A DNA stretch of 64,000 bases from NCBI RefSeq assembly GCF_002850745.1, contig NZ_KZ559475.1, forward strand, positions 176,203 to 240,202, read 5' to 3'. The stretch is from Nonomuraea indica. Lineage in GTDB: Bacteria; Actinomycetota; Actinomycetes; Streptosporangiales; Streptosporangiaceae. Shown here piece by piece: positions 55,194 to 63,053 of the stretch. The notes below the pieces were generated by a model that had not been told where the DNA came from, made no database searches, and was given only the letters and a program-made list of their open reading frames with translations. The position numbers were made by a program, and so were the translations under genes. Positions within the stretch are counted from its first letter, which is position 1. Every line of letters begins with the position of its first letter.

Positions 55194-56363
55194 GTGAACG
55201 CACCAGCATTCGTCAAAGAAGCCGCCTCGTGGGCCCAGCCCCACTGGACCAGAGGGCCGGCGGGGCGCGAGACGCCGCCCGACCTGTTCCGGGTCCTCTA
55301 CTACGGCTGGCTGGTGGCGCTCACGCTCAAACTGCTCGGCTCGGCGTGGGACGTCTCGTGGCACTTCAAGTGGCTGCGTGACGACCTGGCCCCGCCCCAC
55401 CTGCTCAACTCCGCCGGCACCGTGCTGGCGCTCGCGCTGACCGTCGTCCACGGCTACACCGGCTACGGCGTCGACCGGACGGCCCTGCGGCTCATCCAGT
55501 GGGGCACCGGCGTCTTCCTCGTGGCGGTGCCCCTCGACCTGATCAACCACCGGGTCAACGGCCTCGACATCACCTCGTGGAGCCCCTCCCACATCCTGCT
55601 CTACGTTGGAACGTTCTTCATGATCGCCGGTGTCATCCGCGGCTGGTTCATGGGCGCCCCGCCCGGCCGGGAGCGCACGGTGCTGCTGGGCGCCTTCTTC
55701 GCGTTCTTCCTGGAGAACGTCCACTTCCCCGAGCAGCACCAGGAGTACGGCATCCTGTCGATCGGCGCGTGGGACAACAACGCCACCTACGCCGAGCCGA
55801 TCCTGCTGCGGTTCGCCGCCGAGCAGATGGGCCGCCCGATCGACCGGGTGATGATGACCGGGTTCGCCCTGCCGGTGCCCGACGTGCTCTACCCCGTCTA
55901 CGCGGTCGTCGCGACCGTGGCGGTGCTGGTCGTGGCGCGGATGATGATCGGCAGGGCCGGCGCCGCGACGCTGGTGGCCGCCGGCTACGTGGGGTTCCGC
56001 GCGCTCGTCTGGCCGCTGCTCACCTTCACCGGGTTCCCGCCCTCGGCCGTGCCGTTCTTCCTCGTGGTGGCGGGGCTCTGCGTGGACGTGGCGTTCGCGG
56101 TGCGGATGCCGCTGGCGCGCGCCCTGCTCGGGTCCGCCGGGGTGACCGCCGCCGTCTACGCCGCACTGGCGGCCCAGAGCACGCTCATGGGCTCCGTGTA
56201 CGGCCTGCTCACGGGCCACGAGGGCCTGGCGGGCGCCCCGCCCCTGGCGACGGCGTCGGCCGTCTGGGCCGGGGCGGGGCTGCTGGCCGTGTGGCTGGCG
56301 TGCGAGTGGTGGTCGCGCCGTCAGCCGATCGAGGCGCGGGTGATGGCGACCGCCACGCCGTAG
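55194..56363 (+). CDS. Polytopic membrane protein of unknown function
   Basis: The 389-residue protein has about ten hydrophobic helices (for example LFRVLYYGWLVALTLKLL and LVLALTVVHG-type stretches). It contains WDVSWHFKWLRDD and DITSWSPSHILLYVG, with conserved-looking His and Trp residues, but I cannot assign a family. GTG at 55194 is preferred because a promoter-like TAAGAT lies just upstream and no ribosome binding site is visible; an ATG at 55185 is in frame. The last 43 bases overlap the convergent copD-like gene. Confidence 0.75.
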   Translation: MNAPAFVKEAASWAQPHWTRGPAGRETPPDLFRVLYYGWLVALTLKLLGSAWDVSWHFKWLRDDLAPPHLLNSAGTVLALALTVVHGYTGYGVDRTALRLIQWGTGVFLVAVPLDLINHRVNGLDITSWSPSHILLYVGTFFMIAGVIRGWFMGAPPGRERTVLLGAFFAFFLENVHFPEQHQEYGILSIGAWDNNATYAEPILLRFAAEQMGRPIDRVMMTGFALPVPDVLYPVYAVVATVAVLVVARMMIGRAGAATLVAAGYVGFRALVWPLLTFTGFPPSAVPFFLVVAGLCVDVAFAVRMPLARALLGSAGVTAAVYAALAAQSTLMGSVYGLLTGHEGLAGAPPLATASAVWAGAGLLAVWLACEWWSRRQPIEARVMATATP

Positions 56364-57346
56364 GACAGGCCCATCACGGCCAGCTCGGCCGTGGCCCAGG
56401 CGACCACGGCCGTGGTGGCGCCCCGGCGGACGGCGGGCAGCAGCCGAAACCTGATGTGCGCGGCCAGCGGCACCAGGAGCGCCACCAGCGCGGTCTTGGC
56501 CACCACCAGCAGCCCGTACTCACTGGTCACGATCGCGCCCGGCAGCCGCAGGCCGGGTGTCAGCGCCATCGTGGCGAGGCCCGTCACCAGCCCCGACAGG
56601 GCGACCAGCAGCAGGCAGACGCCGGCGATCCGGGAGAAGCGGGGCAGCACGTCGGCGAGCAGGTCCCCGCGCGGCGCGACGAACACCATGACCGCGGCCA
56701 GGCCGCCGGTCCACGCGGCCGCGCCCATCACGTGGATCTCCATCGAGATCATGATGGGGTCGTGCCAGACGGAGTTGACGGCGTGCCCGGTCACCGGGAT
56801 CGGCAGCAGCCCGAACAGGGCGACGACGATCCGCAGCTCGGCCGGCACCTTCTCGCCGAAGCGCACCGCCATCAGGCCGATCCCCGCCGCGGCGAGCGCG
56901 CACGCGGCGCTGAACAGCAGGCCCTGGCCCGTGCCGACGGTGTCGACGTAGCCGGCGATCATGCCCAGGGTCGGCACCCCGCCGGGGTTGAGCTCCGCCG
57001 TCTGGAACACGATCGTGAGCAGCGCGCTGACGGCCCACGCCCACGCGGCGGTGACGGTCAGGGGGCGCGCCCGGCGCATGACGGGCTCGGTGCGCTCGGG
57101 GGCGTCGAAGCCGAGCAGCTTGGGCAGCAGACTCAGTCCGACGACCGCCACGGCGGCGATGTCGAGCGCCACCCGGACGACGGGCAGCCCGACCTCCACG
57201 ACGGGGCCCGGCATGGGGATGCCGGGCACGGCCTCCTGGGCGGTCAGCGTGCTGGCGACCACGGCCGCGACGACCGCGCACACCGCGAAGACACCCGCGG
57301 GAACCCCGGTCCCGGCGCGCCGGCGCACGGGGACGGCGACACTCAC
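56321..57346 (-). CDS. copD: CopD-family membrane protein
   Basis: The 341-residue protein has about eight membrane helices and the CopD pattern: TVTAAWAWAVSALLTIVF, HVMGAAAWTGGLAAVMVF and RFSRIAGVCLLLVALSGL. CopD proteins move copper across the inner membrane, usually beside CopC. Start is GTG overlapping the stop of the copC-like gene (GTGA). The 3' end overlaps the convergent membrane protein gene by 43 bases. Confidence 0.88.
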   Translation of the reverse strand: MSVAVPVRRRAGTGVPAGVFAVCAVVAAVVASTLTAQEAVPGIPMPGPVVEVGLPVVRVALDIAAVAVVGLSLLPKLLGFDAPERTEPVMRRARPLTVTAAWAWAVSALLTIVFQTAELNPGGVPTLGMIAGYVDTVGTGQGLLFSAACALAAAGIGLMAVRFGEKVPAELRIVVALFGLLPIPVTGHAVNSVWHDPIMISMEIHVMGAAAWTGGLAAVMVFVAPRGDLLADVLPRFSRIAGVCLLLVALSGLVTGLATMALTPGLRLPGAIVTSEYGLLVVAKTALVALLVPLAAHIRFRLLPAVRRGATTAVVAWATAELAVMGLSYGVAVAITRASIG

Positions 57347-58233
57347 GCGCCCGTCCCCTCACCGGACCGGACGGCGCCCGTCCCCTCACCGGACCGGACG
57401 GCTGCCGTGCCGTCTGCGGGTCGGGTGGCGCCCGTCCCCTCATCGGGCGGGGCGGCGGCCGTGCCGTCTCCGGGTCGGGTGGCGGTCGCTCCCTCATCCG
57501 GCGGGGTGGCGGCCGTGCCCTGCCCGGGCGGGGTGGCGGCCGTGTCCTCGCCGGGCAGGGTGGGGACGGCGTACGGGGCAGGGGAGGGGCGGGAGCGGCG
57601 CAGGGCGACGGCGGTGCCCGCGGCCAGCACCAGGAGCGCCCCGACGATCCAGACCACGGCCATCCCGGCCCCACCGTTGGCGGCGGCCTCGTAGGCCTCG
57701 GCCCGCTGCGCCTCGTCGGCCGGAAGGGCGTCGGACGCGGTGGCGCCGTCGGGTGCGGTGGTGGGCACCTGGGTCTCGGGCACCGGCTGCCCGCCGCTCG
57801 TGGGCGGCACCGGCTGCCCGGCCCCCGTGGACGGCGTCGGCCCGGGCACGGGCTGCCCTGTGGTGGCGGGCGCGACGGCCTTCAGGGTGAAGGTGATCTT
57901 GCCGGTGATCGGGTGGCCGTCGGCCGACAGGACGCGGTAGCCCACCGTGTACGCGCCGTTCGCCGGCAGCGGCTCGACCTTGACCGACACCTTCTCGGCC
58001 GCCACGACCGCCTCGCCGTCCACGTGCGACGCCCCGTCGGGGCCGGTGACGCTGACCTGCGCGTAGCCCTTCCGGGCCGGCTGGTCGAACACCAGGGTGA
58101 TGCGGTCAGGCGCGGACGACAGCGTCGCCCCGTCCTTCGGGTCGCTGCCCACCAGCACGTTGTGCGCCAGGGCCGGGGCCGGGAGCCCCGCCACGGCGCA
58201 TGCCAGCACCAGGACCGTGAGTAGCCGCCTCAC
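57343..58233 (-). CDS. copC: CopC-domain copper-binding protein with membrane helix and repeated tail
   Basis: The 296-residue protein has a signal peptide ending ALA at 23, so the mature chain starts with H24, the copper-brace His of CopC. The second copper site DGHP is present (SADGHPITGKITF). After the CopC domain (24 to about 118) come a Pro/Thr linker, one membrane helix (VVWIVGALLVLAAGTAVAL), and a cytoplasmic tail of roughly ten-residue repeats (TPPDEGTAA-like). It is coupled to copD. It should bind copper outside the membrane and pass it to CopD. Confidence 0.9.
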   Translation of the reverse strand: MRRLLTVLVLACAVAGLPAPALAHNVLVGSDPKDGATLSSAPDRITLVFDQPARKGYAQVSVTGPDGASHVDGEAVVAAEKVSVKVEPLPANGAYTVGYRVLSADGHPITGKITFTLKAVAPATTGQPVPGPTPSTGAGQPVPPTSGGQPVPETQVPTTAPDGATASDALPADEAQRAEAYEAAANGGAGMAVVWIVGALLVLAAGTAVALRRSRPSPAPYAVPTLPGEDTAATPPGQGTAATPPDEGATATRPGDGTAAAPPDEGTGATRPADGTAAVRSGEGTGAVRSGEGTGA

Positions 58234-58283
58234 CGATCACTACCTTCCGTCAACGCAGCACAAACCTGTATATGGTCGCATCC

Positions 58284-58579
58284 ATGCGGCACCTGTTCGG
58301 CGGTGCGGCCCCCTACTACGCCCGCTACCGCACCGATCGCGGAGAGCGGGCTCGGCGTTCGGCCGGGTGAGCGCCGCGCGGTTCGAGCGGCGGCTCACCT
58401 GGCGGGTCGACGAGCTGGTCGGCCTCCAGCTGTCGTACTCGTACGCCTCTCCCGCCCGGCTCGGTGACCGGGTGGAGGAGTTCCCGCGGGCCGCTCGGCG
58501 GGCCCTGCCGGCCGACAACCCGTCGGGCGTCTGGAGCCACGTGGAGGTGACCGAGGTCCTCGTCGCCCGCCGTCCCTGA
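58284..58579 (+). pseudogene. SAM methyltransferase pseudogene, internal deletion and frameshift
   Basis: The start (MRHLFGGAAPYYARYR) is the typical N-terminus of a class I methyltransferase. After about 28 codons this frame stops, while a second frame from about 58366 carries the typical C-terminus (FERRLTWRVDELVGLQLSYS and YASPARLGDRVEEF). About 150 residues including the SAM-binding core are missing, and the two parts are in different frames. A TATATG lies upstream of the start. Confidence 0.7.
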
Positions 58580-58596
58580 CCCCGGGCGCCGGCGTG

Positions 58597-59196
58597 TCAC
58601 AGGTCGGCCGGTGTCACCCCCAGCTCCACGGCCGCGGCCGTGCGGACCAGCTGGGCGGCGCGGCGGCGCGACAGCGCCTGCGGGTGCACGTGGATCTGGA
58701 TCGCCAGGCCGTCGATCAGCGCGAAGATCCGCCAGCTCGACGCCTCGGGGTCGGCGCAGGCGAAGTCGCCGGTGCGCACCCCGTCCTCGATGATGGCCCG
58801 CAGCAGCAGCCTGCCCTGCTGGTCGAGACGGCGGGAGATCTGCTCCAGTTCGCGGCTGCGGATCGACTCGGCCCAGGCGTCGATCCACAGCCGCCAGCCG
58901 TCCGGCGCCGCGCCCGGCGAGCACCGGCGCAGCAGCGTGCGCAGGCGGTCGAGCGGCGGCCGTTCGAGCCGTTCGATGGACTCCAGCGCGGTGCGGTGGA
59001 TCTGGGCCGCGTAGGCGAACGCCTGGGCGAACAGCTGTTCCTTCGTCTCGAAGTGGTAGAACAGCAGCGCCTGGCTGACGCCGGCGGCGCGGGCGATGTC
59101 CAGGGTCCTGGTGTGCCCGAACCCCCGCTCCGCGATCACCTCACAGGCCGTCTTGAGCAAGTCCTCACGCCGTAATCGACTGAAACCTGATGTCAC
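58597..59196 (-). CDS. TetR-family transcriptional regulator
   Basis: The 199-residue protein has the TetR HTH (about 10-55): LLKTACEVIAERGFGHTRTL followed by DIARAAGVSQALLFYHFETKEQL. The C-terminal part is a helical ligand domain with a Trp-containing core (GWRLWIDAWAESIRS). Start is GTG. Targets are unknown; it may control itself or the methyltransferase remnant beside it. The histidine kinase gene lies 81 bases upstream on the same strand. Confidence 0.9.
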   Translation of the reverse strand: MTSGFSRLRREDLLKTACEVIAERGFGHTRTLDIARAAGVSQALLFYHFETKEQLFAQAFAYAAQIHRTALESIERLERPPLDRLRTLLRRCSPGAAPDGWRLWIDAWAESIRSRELEQISRRLDQQGRLLLRAIIEDGVRTGDFACADPEASSWRIFALIDGLAIQIHVHPQALSRRRAAQLVRTAAAVELGVTPADL

Positions 59197-59277
59197 AGCG
59201 GGCCACTTTAACCAGTGGCCGGAGCAGGAGTAAGGACAAACCGGGCGGGGCTATGGGAGCGTTACCAGGGAGTTCGG

Positions 59278-60618
59278 TCAGTCGGCCCTGGCCGGAAGCC
59301 GCAGCACGAACCGCGCGCCGCTGTCGCTGTCCTCCAGTGTGAGGGTTCCGTGGTGGGCCTGCGCGATGTCCCTGGCGATGGACAGGCCCAGCCCGGTGCC
59401 GCCGGCGTCGCGGCTGCGGGAGGCGTCGAGGCGGGTGAAGCGCTGGAAGACGACCTCGCGCTGCTCGGGCGCGATGCCGCCCCCGTCGTCGAGGACCTCC
59501 AGGAGAGCCTGGCCGTCGATGCGCCGGACCGTGACGATGATCGTGGACTCGGCGTGCCGTTCGGCGTTGTCGAGGAGGTTCGTCAGCAGCCGGGCGAGTT
59601 GGAGCCGGTCACCGGTGACGCGCACGCCGGGCTGCAACGTCGAGATGAGCTTCTTGGAGCGCTGCCTGGCCGTCTCGGCGGAGACGAGGTCGGCCAGGTC
59701 GAGGGGCTCGCGGCTCATCGGAGCGCCGGCGTCGAGCTTGGCCAGCGTCAGCAGATCGGTCACGATGGCCTGCAGCCGGTCCAGGCTCGCCAGCAGCGCC
59801 ACGCCGATCTCCTCCCAGTCGGCGTCGCCGGGATGCAGCATGGCCTCCTCGACCTGGGCCCGCATCGCGGTGATGGGGCTGCGCAGGTCGTGCGAGGCGT
59901 CGGAGGCGAACCTGCGCTGCTGCTCCACCGCCGCCTCCAGCCGGTCGAGCGTCTGGTTGGCGGTCTCCGCGAGCGATCGGATCTCGTCGGCCTGCCCTGT
60001 CACGGGCAGCCGCATGCCGAGGTCGCTGCTGGTGATCTTGGCGAGCTTGTCGCGGATGTCCTCCACGGGGGCCAGGGTCCCGGCCACCACCCGCGACGTG
60101 CCGAACGCGGCCAGGGCCACGAGCAGCACCGACAGCCCGGCGAGGGCGGCGAGCACGCCCGGGTGGACGTACCAGGGCGCCAGGGGGTCGGCGGCGTACA
60201 CCAGCCAGTCGCCGTCCTGCTCGTACACCCGGAAGACCGCCAGGAACTCGCACCTGCCGGGAAAGTGCGGCAGGTCGCAGTCCACGGTGGTGCGGTGGGC
60301 TCGGAACGCGTCGGGCAGCATCATGCTGATGCGCGGCCGTCCCTCGAGATTGGGGGTGGAGGCCACCACCTGGCCCGAGGCGTTCACGACCTGGACGATG
60401 TCCAGGCCGCTGTCGATCACGGTGGGCAGCTCGCCGCGCTTGACCCGGTGGACGATGTCCAGGCCGGTGTTGATCACTTGGGTCTTCCGGTAGTCGTCGG
60501 CCCCGCCGTGCAGGGAGTACAGCACGAGGCCGTTGACGACGAGGCTGAGCAGCGCCGCGCCGATCGCGGCGAGCAGCGTCAGCCTCGTCCGGATGGACCT
60601 GCCGAACCGTGCGATCAC
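59278..60618 (-). CDS. Sensor histidine kinase (orphan in this window)
   Basis: The 446-residue protein has two membrane helices (about 12-36 and 153-175) flanking a ~115-residue external sensor region with two Cys (about 114 and 123). A HAMP linker follows, then HisKA with H243 (SDASHDLRSP), and the ATPase domain with N box LLDNAERHA, DDGGGI and GTGLGLSI. No response-regulator gene is adjacent. Start is GTG preceded by GGGGGAAAGG. The intergenic region to the acyl-CoA dehydrogenase gene is divergent. Confidence 0.9.
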   Translation of the reverse strand: MIARFGRSIRTRLTLLAAIGAALLSLVVNGLVLYSLHGGADDYRKTQVINTGLDIVHRVKRGELPTVIDSGLDIVQVVNASGQVVASTPNLEGRPRISMMLPDAFRAHRTTVDCDLPHFPGRCEFLAVFRVYEQDGDWLVYAADPLAPWYVHPGVLAALAGLSVLLVALAAFGTSRVVAGTLAPVEDIRDKLAKITSSDLGMRLPVTGQADEIRSLAETANQTLDRLEAAVEQQRRFASDASHDLRSPITAMRAQVEEAMLHPGDADWEEIGVALLASLDRLQAIVTDLLTLAKLDAGAPMSREPLDLADLVSAETARQRSKKLISTLQPGVRVTGDRLQLARLLTNLLDNAERHAESTIIVTVRRIDGQALLEVLDDGGGIAPEQREVVFQRFTRLDASRSRDAGGTGLGLSIARDIAQAHHGTLTLEDSDSGARFVLRLPARAD

Positions 60619-60778
60619 GCCTTTCCCCCTGGTAATCAGGTGATCACACTAGGTCGCTCCAGCTCTAATTAACGGAGATTCGCCGACAAATCCGGATAAA
60701 ACGTGCAGGACATTCGGTGCTAGGCGTCTCCCGCGGGGCTGGTTATTGTAAGTGAACACTGATGCCCGAGGAGGCGAC

Positions 60779-61945
60779 GTGAACCTCGACGCGTACCGGC
60801 GCGAAGCCCGCGCCTGGCTGCAGGCGAACACCCCCTCCGAGGTTCCCCCCGGCGACGACGGCGTCGCCCGGGCCAAGGAATTCATGGCCAAGCTTTACGA
60901 CGCCGGATACTCGGGCATCACCTGGCCCGAACGCTGGGGCGGGCAGGGACTCACCCAGGCCGAGGAACGCGCGTTCGCCGCCGAGGCGCGGCACTACGCC
61001 CTCCCGACCTATGTCTTCTCCATCGGGCTCGGGATGACCGGCCCCACCCTCGTCGACCGGGGCACCGACGAGCAGCGCGCGCGCTTCGTCCGGCCGCTGC
61101 TGCGGGGCGAGGAGATCTGGTGCCAGCTCTTCTCCGAGCCGGGCGCGGGCAGCGACGTCGCCGCCCTGCAGACCAGGGCCGTACGCGACGGGCAGGGCTG
61201 GCTGATCAACGGCCAGAAGGTGTGGACGTCGGTCGCCCAGCACGCCGACTGGGGGTTGCTGCTGGCCCGCACCGACGTCGAGGCGCCCAAGCACAAGGGC
61301 CTGACCATGTTCGTCGTCGACATGCGCCATCCCGGCGTGACCGTCCGGCCGCTGCGCGACATGACCGGCCGGGCCCACTTCAACGAGGTCTTCTTCGACG
61401 ACGTCCCGGTTCCCGACGAGCACCGCGTGGGGGACACGAACGACGGGTGGAGCGTCGCCGTCACGACCCTGCTGCACGAGCGGCTGTCGATCTCCGCCGG
61501 GGTCGGCATGAGCGGCGGCGAGGACGACCCGTCCGGGCTGGAGGCGCTGCGCCGGACGGCCGACACCACGGACCCGCTCGTCCGCGACGAACTGGTGGAG
61601 CTCCACATCCGCACCCGCGCCCTGGCGCTGTTCAACCAGCGCCTCGCGCAGGAGGCCGAGGCCGGCATCTTCCCCGGCGCGCGCGGCAGCGTCGCCAAGC
61701 TGCTGCTGGCCGAGCTGACCATGTACCGGGCGGACCTCGCGACCCGGCTGGCCGGACCGGCCTGCGTGGTCGGCGGCGACCCGCTCTCCCACGCGATCAG
61801 CTTCGCCCCGGCCATGTCACTGGGCGGCGGCACCAACGAGATCATGCGCAACATCATCGGGGAGCGCGTGCTGGGGCTGCCGCCCGGACCGCGCGTGGAC
61901 AAGACCGTGCCGTTCAAGGACCTGAAGGTGGGGACGCAGGAATGA
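60779..61945 (+). CDS. Acyl-CoA dehydrogenase (FadE-type, subunit 1)
   Basis: The 388-residue protein has the acyl-CoA dehydrogenase fold: TWPERWGGQGLTQAEERAFA, the FAD site WCQLFSEPGAGSDVA, and C-terminal LGGGTNEIMRNIIGERVLG. It removes two hydrogens at the alpha-beta bond of an acyl-CoA. GTG at 60779 has GAGGAGG four bases upstream. A second, more diverged dehydrogenase follows 43 bases downstream; such pairs form alpha2beta2 enzymes in sterol side-chain and related catabolism. Confidence 0.92.
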   Translation: MNLDAYRREARAWLQANTPSEVPPGDDGVARAKEFMAKLYDAGYSGITWPERWGGQGLTQAEERAFAAEARHYALPTYVFSIGLGMTGPTLVDRGTDEQRARFVRPLLRGEEIWCQLFSEPGAGSDVAALQTRAVRDGQGWLINGQKVWTSVAQHADWGLLLARTDVEAPKHKGLTMFVVDMRHPGVTVRPLRDMTGRAHFNEVFFDDVPVPDEHRVGDTNDGWSVAVTTLLHERLSISAGVGMSGGEDDPSGLEALRRTADTTDPLVRDELVELHIRTRALALFNQRLAQEAEAGIFPGARGSVAKLLLAELTMYRADLATRLAGPACVVGGDPLSHAISFAPAMSLGGGTNEIMRNIIGERVLGLPPGPRVDKTVPFKDLKVGTQE

Positions 61946-61988
61946 CGCTCACACGCGGCGGGCCCGCGCCGGCGAGGACGGAGGCCCG

Positions 61989-63053
61989 ATGGTGAAGCTC
62001 GTGCTCGGGGAGGAGCAGCGACAGCTCCGCCAGGCCGTCCGGTCGTTCCTGGCGGCGGCCTCGCCGCCGGCCAGGGCGCGCGACGGCTACGACCCGGCCG
62101 TCTACGCCCGCCTCAACGGCGAGCTGGGCCTGTCCGGCCTCATCGTGCCGGAGGAGTACGGCGGGGCCGGCGCGGGCTTCGCCGAGCTGGCCGTGGCGCT
62201 GGAGGAGACGGGCGCCGCGCTGCTGCCGGGCCCGTTCCTGGCCACCGTGTTCGCCACGGTCGCGCTCACCCGGGTGCCCGACAAGGACCTGCTGACCGGC
62301 ATCGCCGAAGGCCGCACCACCGCCACCCTCGCTCAGCCGCCCGGCGGCGGCCAGCTCGCCGACGTGACCGCCGCGCCCGCTCCAGGCGGGGGCGTGGCCG
62401 TGCACGGCGAGCTGGCGCAGGTGCTGAGCGGCATGGAGGCGGACGTGCTCGTGGCGCCGGCGCTCACCGGTGACGGCGTGGCACTGGTGGCCGTGGACCT
62501 CACGGCCGGCGGGGTCACGCGGACCCCGCTGGAGGCGCTCGACGTCACGCGCGGACAGGCGCGCGTGGAGCTCGACGGCGCGCCCGGCAGGGTGCTCGGC
62601 ACGCCGCCCGCCGGCGACGCCGTCGGCGACCGGCTGGCGGTGGCCCTGGCGGCCGAGCAGCTCGGGGTGCTGCGCGGATCGCTGGACGCCATCGTCGCCT
62701 ACGCCAAGATCCGCGTGACGTTCGGCCGGGCCATCGGCTCCTACCAGGGCGTCAAGCACAAGCTGGCCGACATGCACGGCAAGCTCGAACAGGCCGAGTC
62801 GATCGTCCGCTACGCCGCCTGGGCCGCCGACGAGTCGCCGGGCGAGCTGCCGGCCGCCGCCGCGCTCGCCCAGGCGTACGTGGGACGTGCCTGCTTCGAG
62901 GTGGCCCGCGACCATCTGCTGCTGCACGGCGGCGTCGGCTTCACCTGGGAGCACGACGCGCACCTGTTCTACAAGCGGGCCAAGACCGACGAACTGCTGC
63001 TCGGCCCGCCCCGCGTCCACCGCGCCCGCCTCGCCGGCCTGCTGGAGCTGTGA
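61989..63053 (+). CDS. Acyl-CoA dehydrogenase-like protein (subunit 2)
   Basis: The 354-residue protein is a shorter, diverged acyl-CoA dehydrogenase: GLIVPEEYGGAGAGFAELAVAL, then VTFGRAIGSYQGVKHKLADM and LHGGVGFTWEHDAHLFYKRA. Its FAD-binding central motif is less complete than in the neighbour, as expected for the partner subunit of a heteromeric dehydrogenase. ATG is used; its stop overlaps the start of the acyl-CoA synthetase gene by one base (TGATG). Confidence 0.9.
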   Translation: MVKLVLGEEQRQLRQAVRSFLAAASPPARARDGYDPAVYARLNGELGLSGLIVPEEYGGAGAGFAELAVALEETGAALLPGPFLATVFATVALTRVPDKDLLTGIAEGRTTATLAQPPGGGQLADVTAAPAPGGGVAVHGELAQVLSGMEADVLVAPALTGDGVALVAVDLTAGGVTRTPLEALDVTRGQARVELDGAPGRVLGTPPAGDAVGDRLAVALAAEQLGVLRGSLDAIVAYAKIRVTFGRAIGSYQGVKHKLADMHGKLEQAESIVRYAAWAADESPGELPAAAALAQAYVGRACFEVARDHLLLHGGVGFTWEHDAHLFYKRAKTDELLLGPPRVHRARLAGLLEL

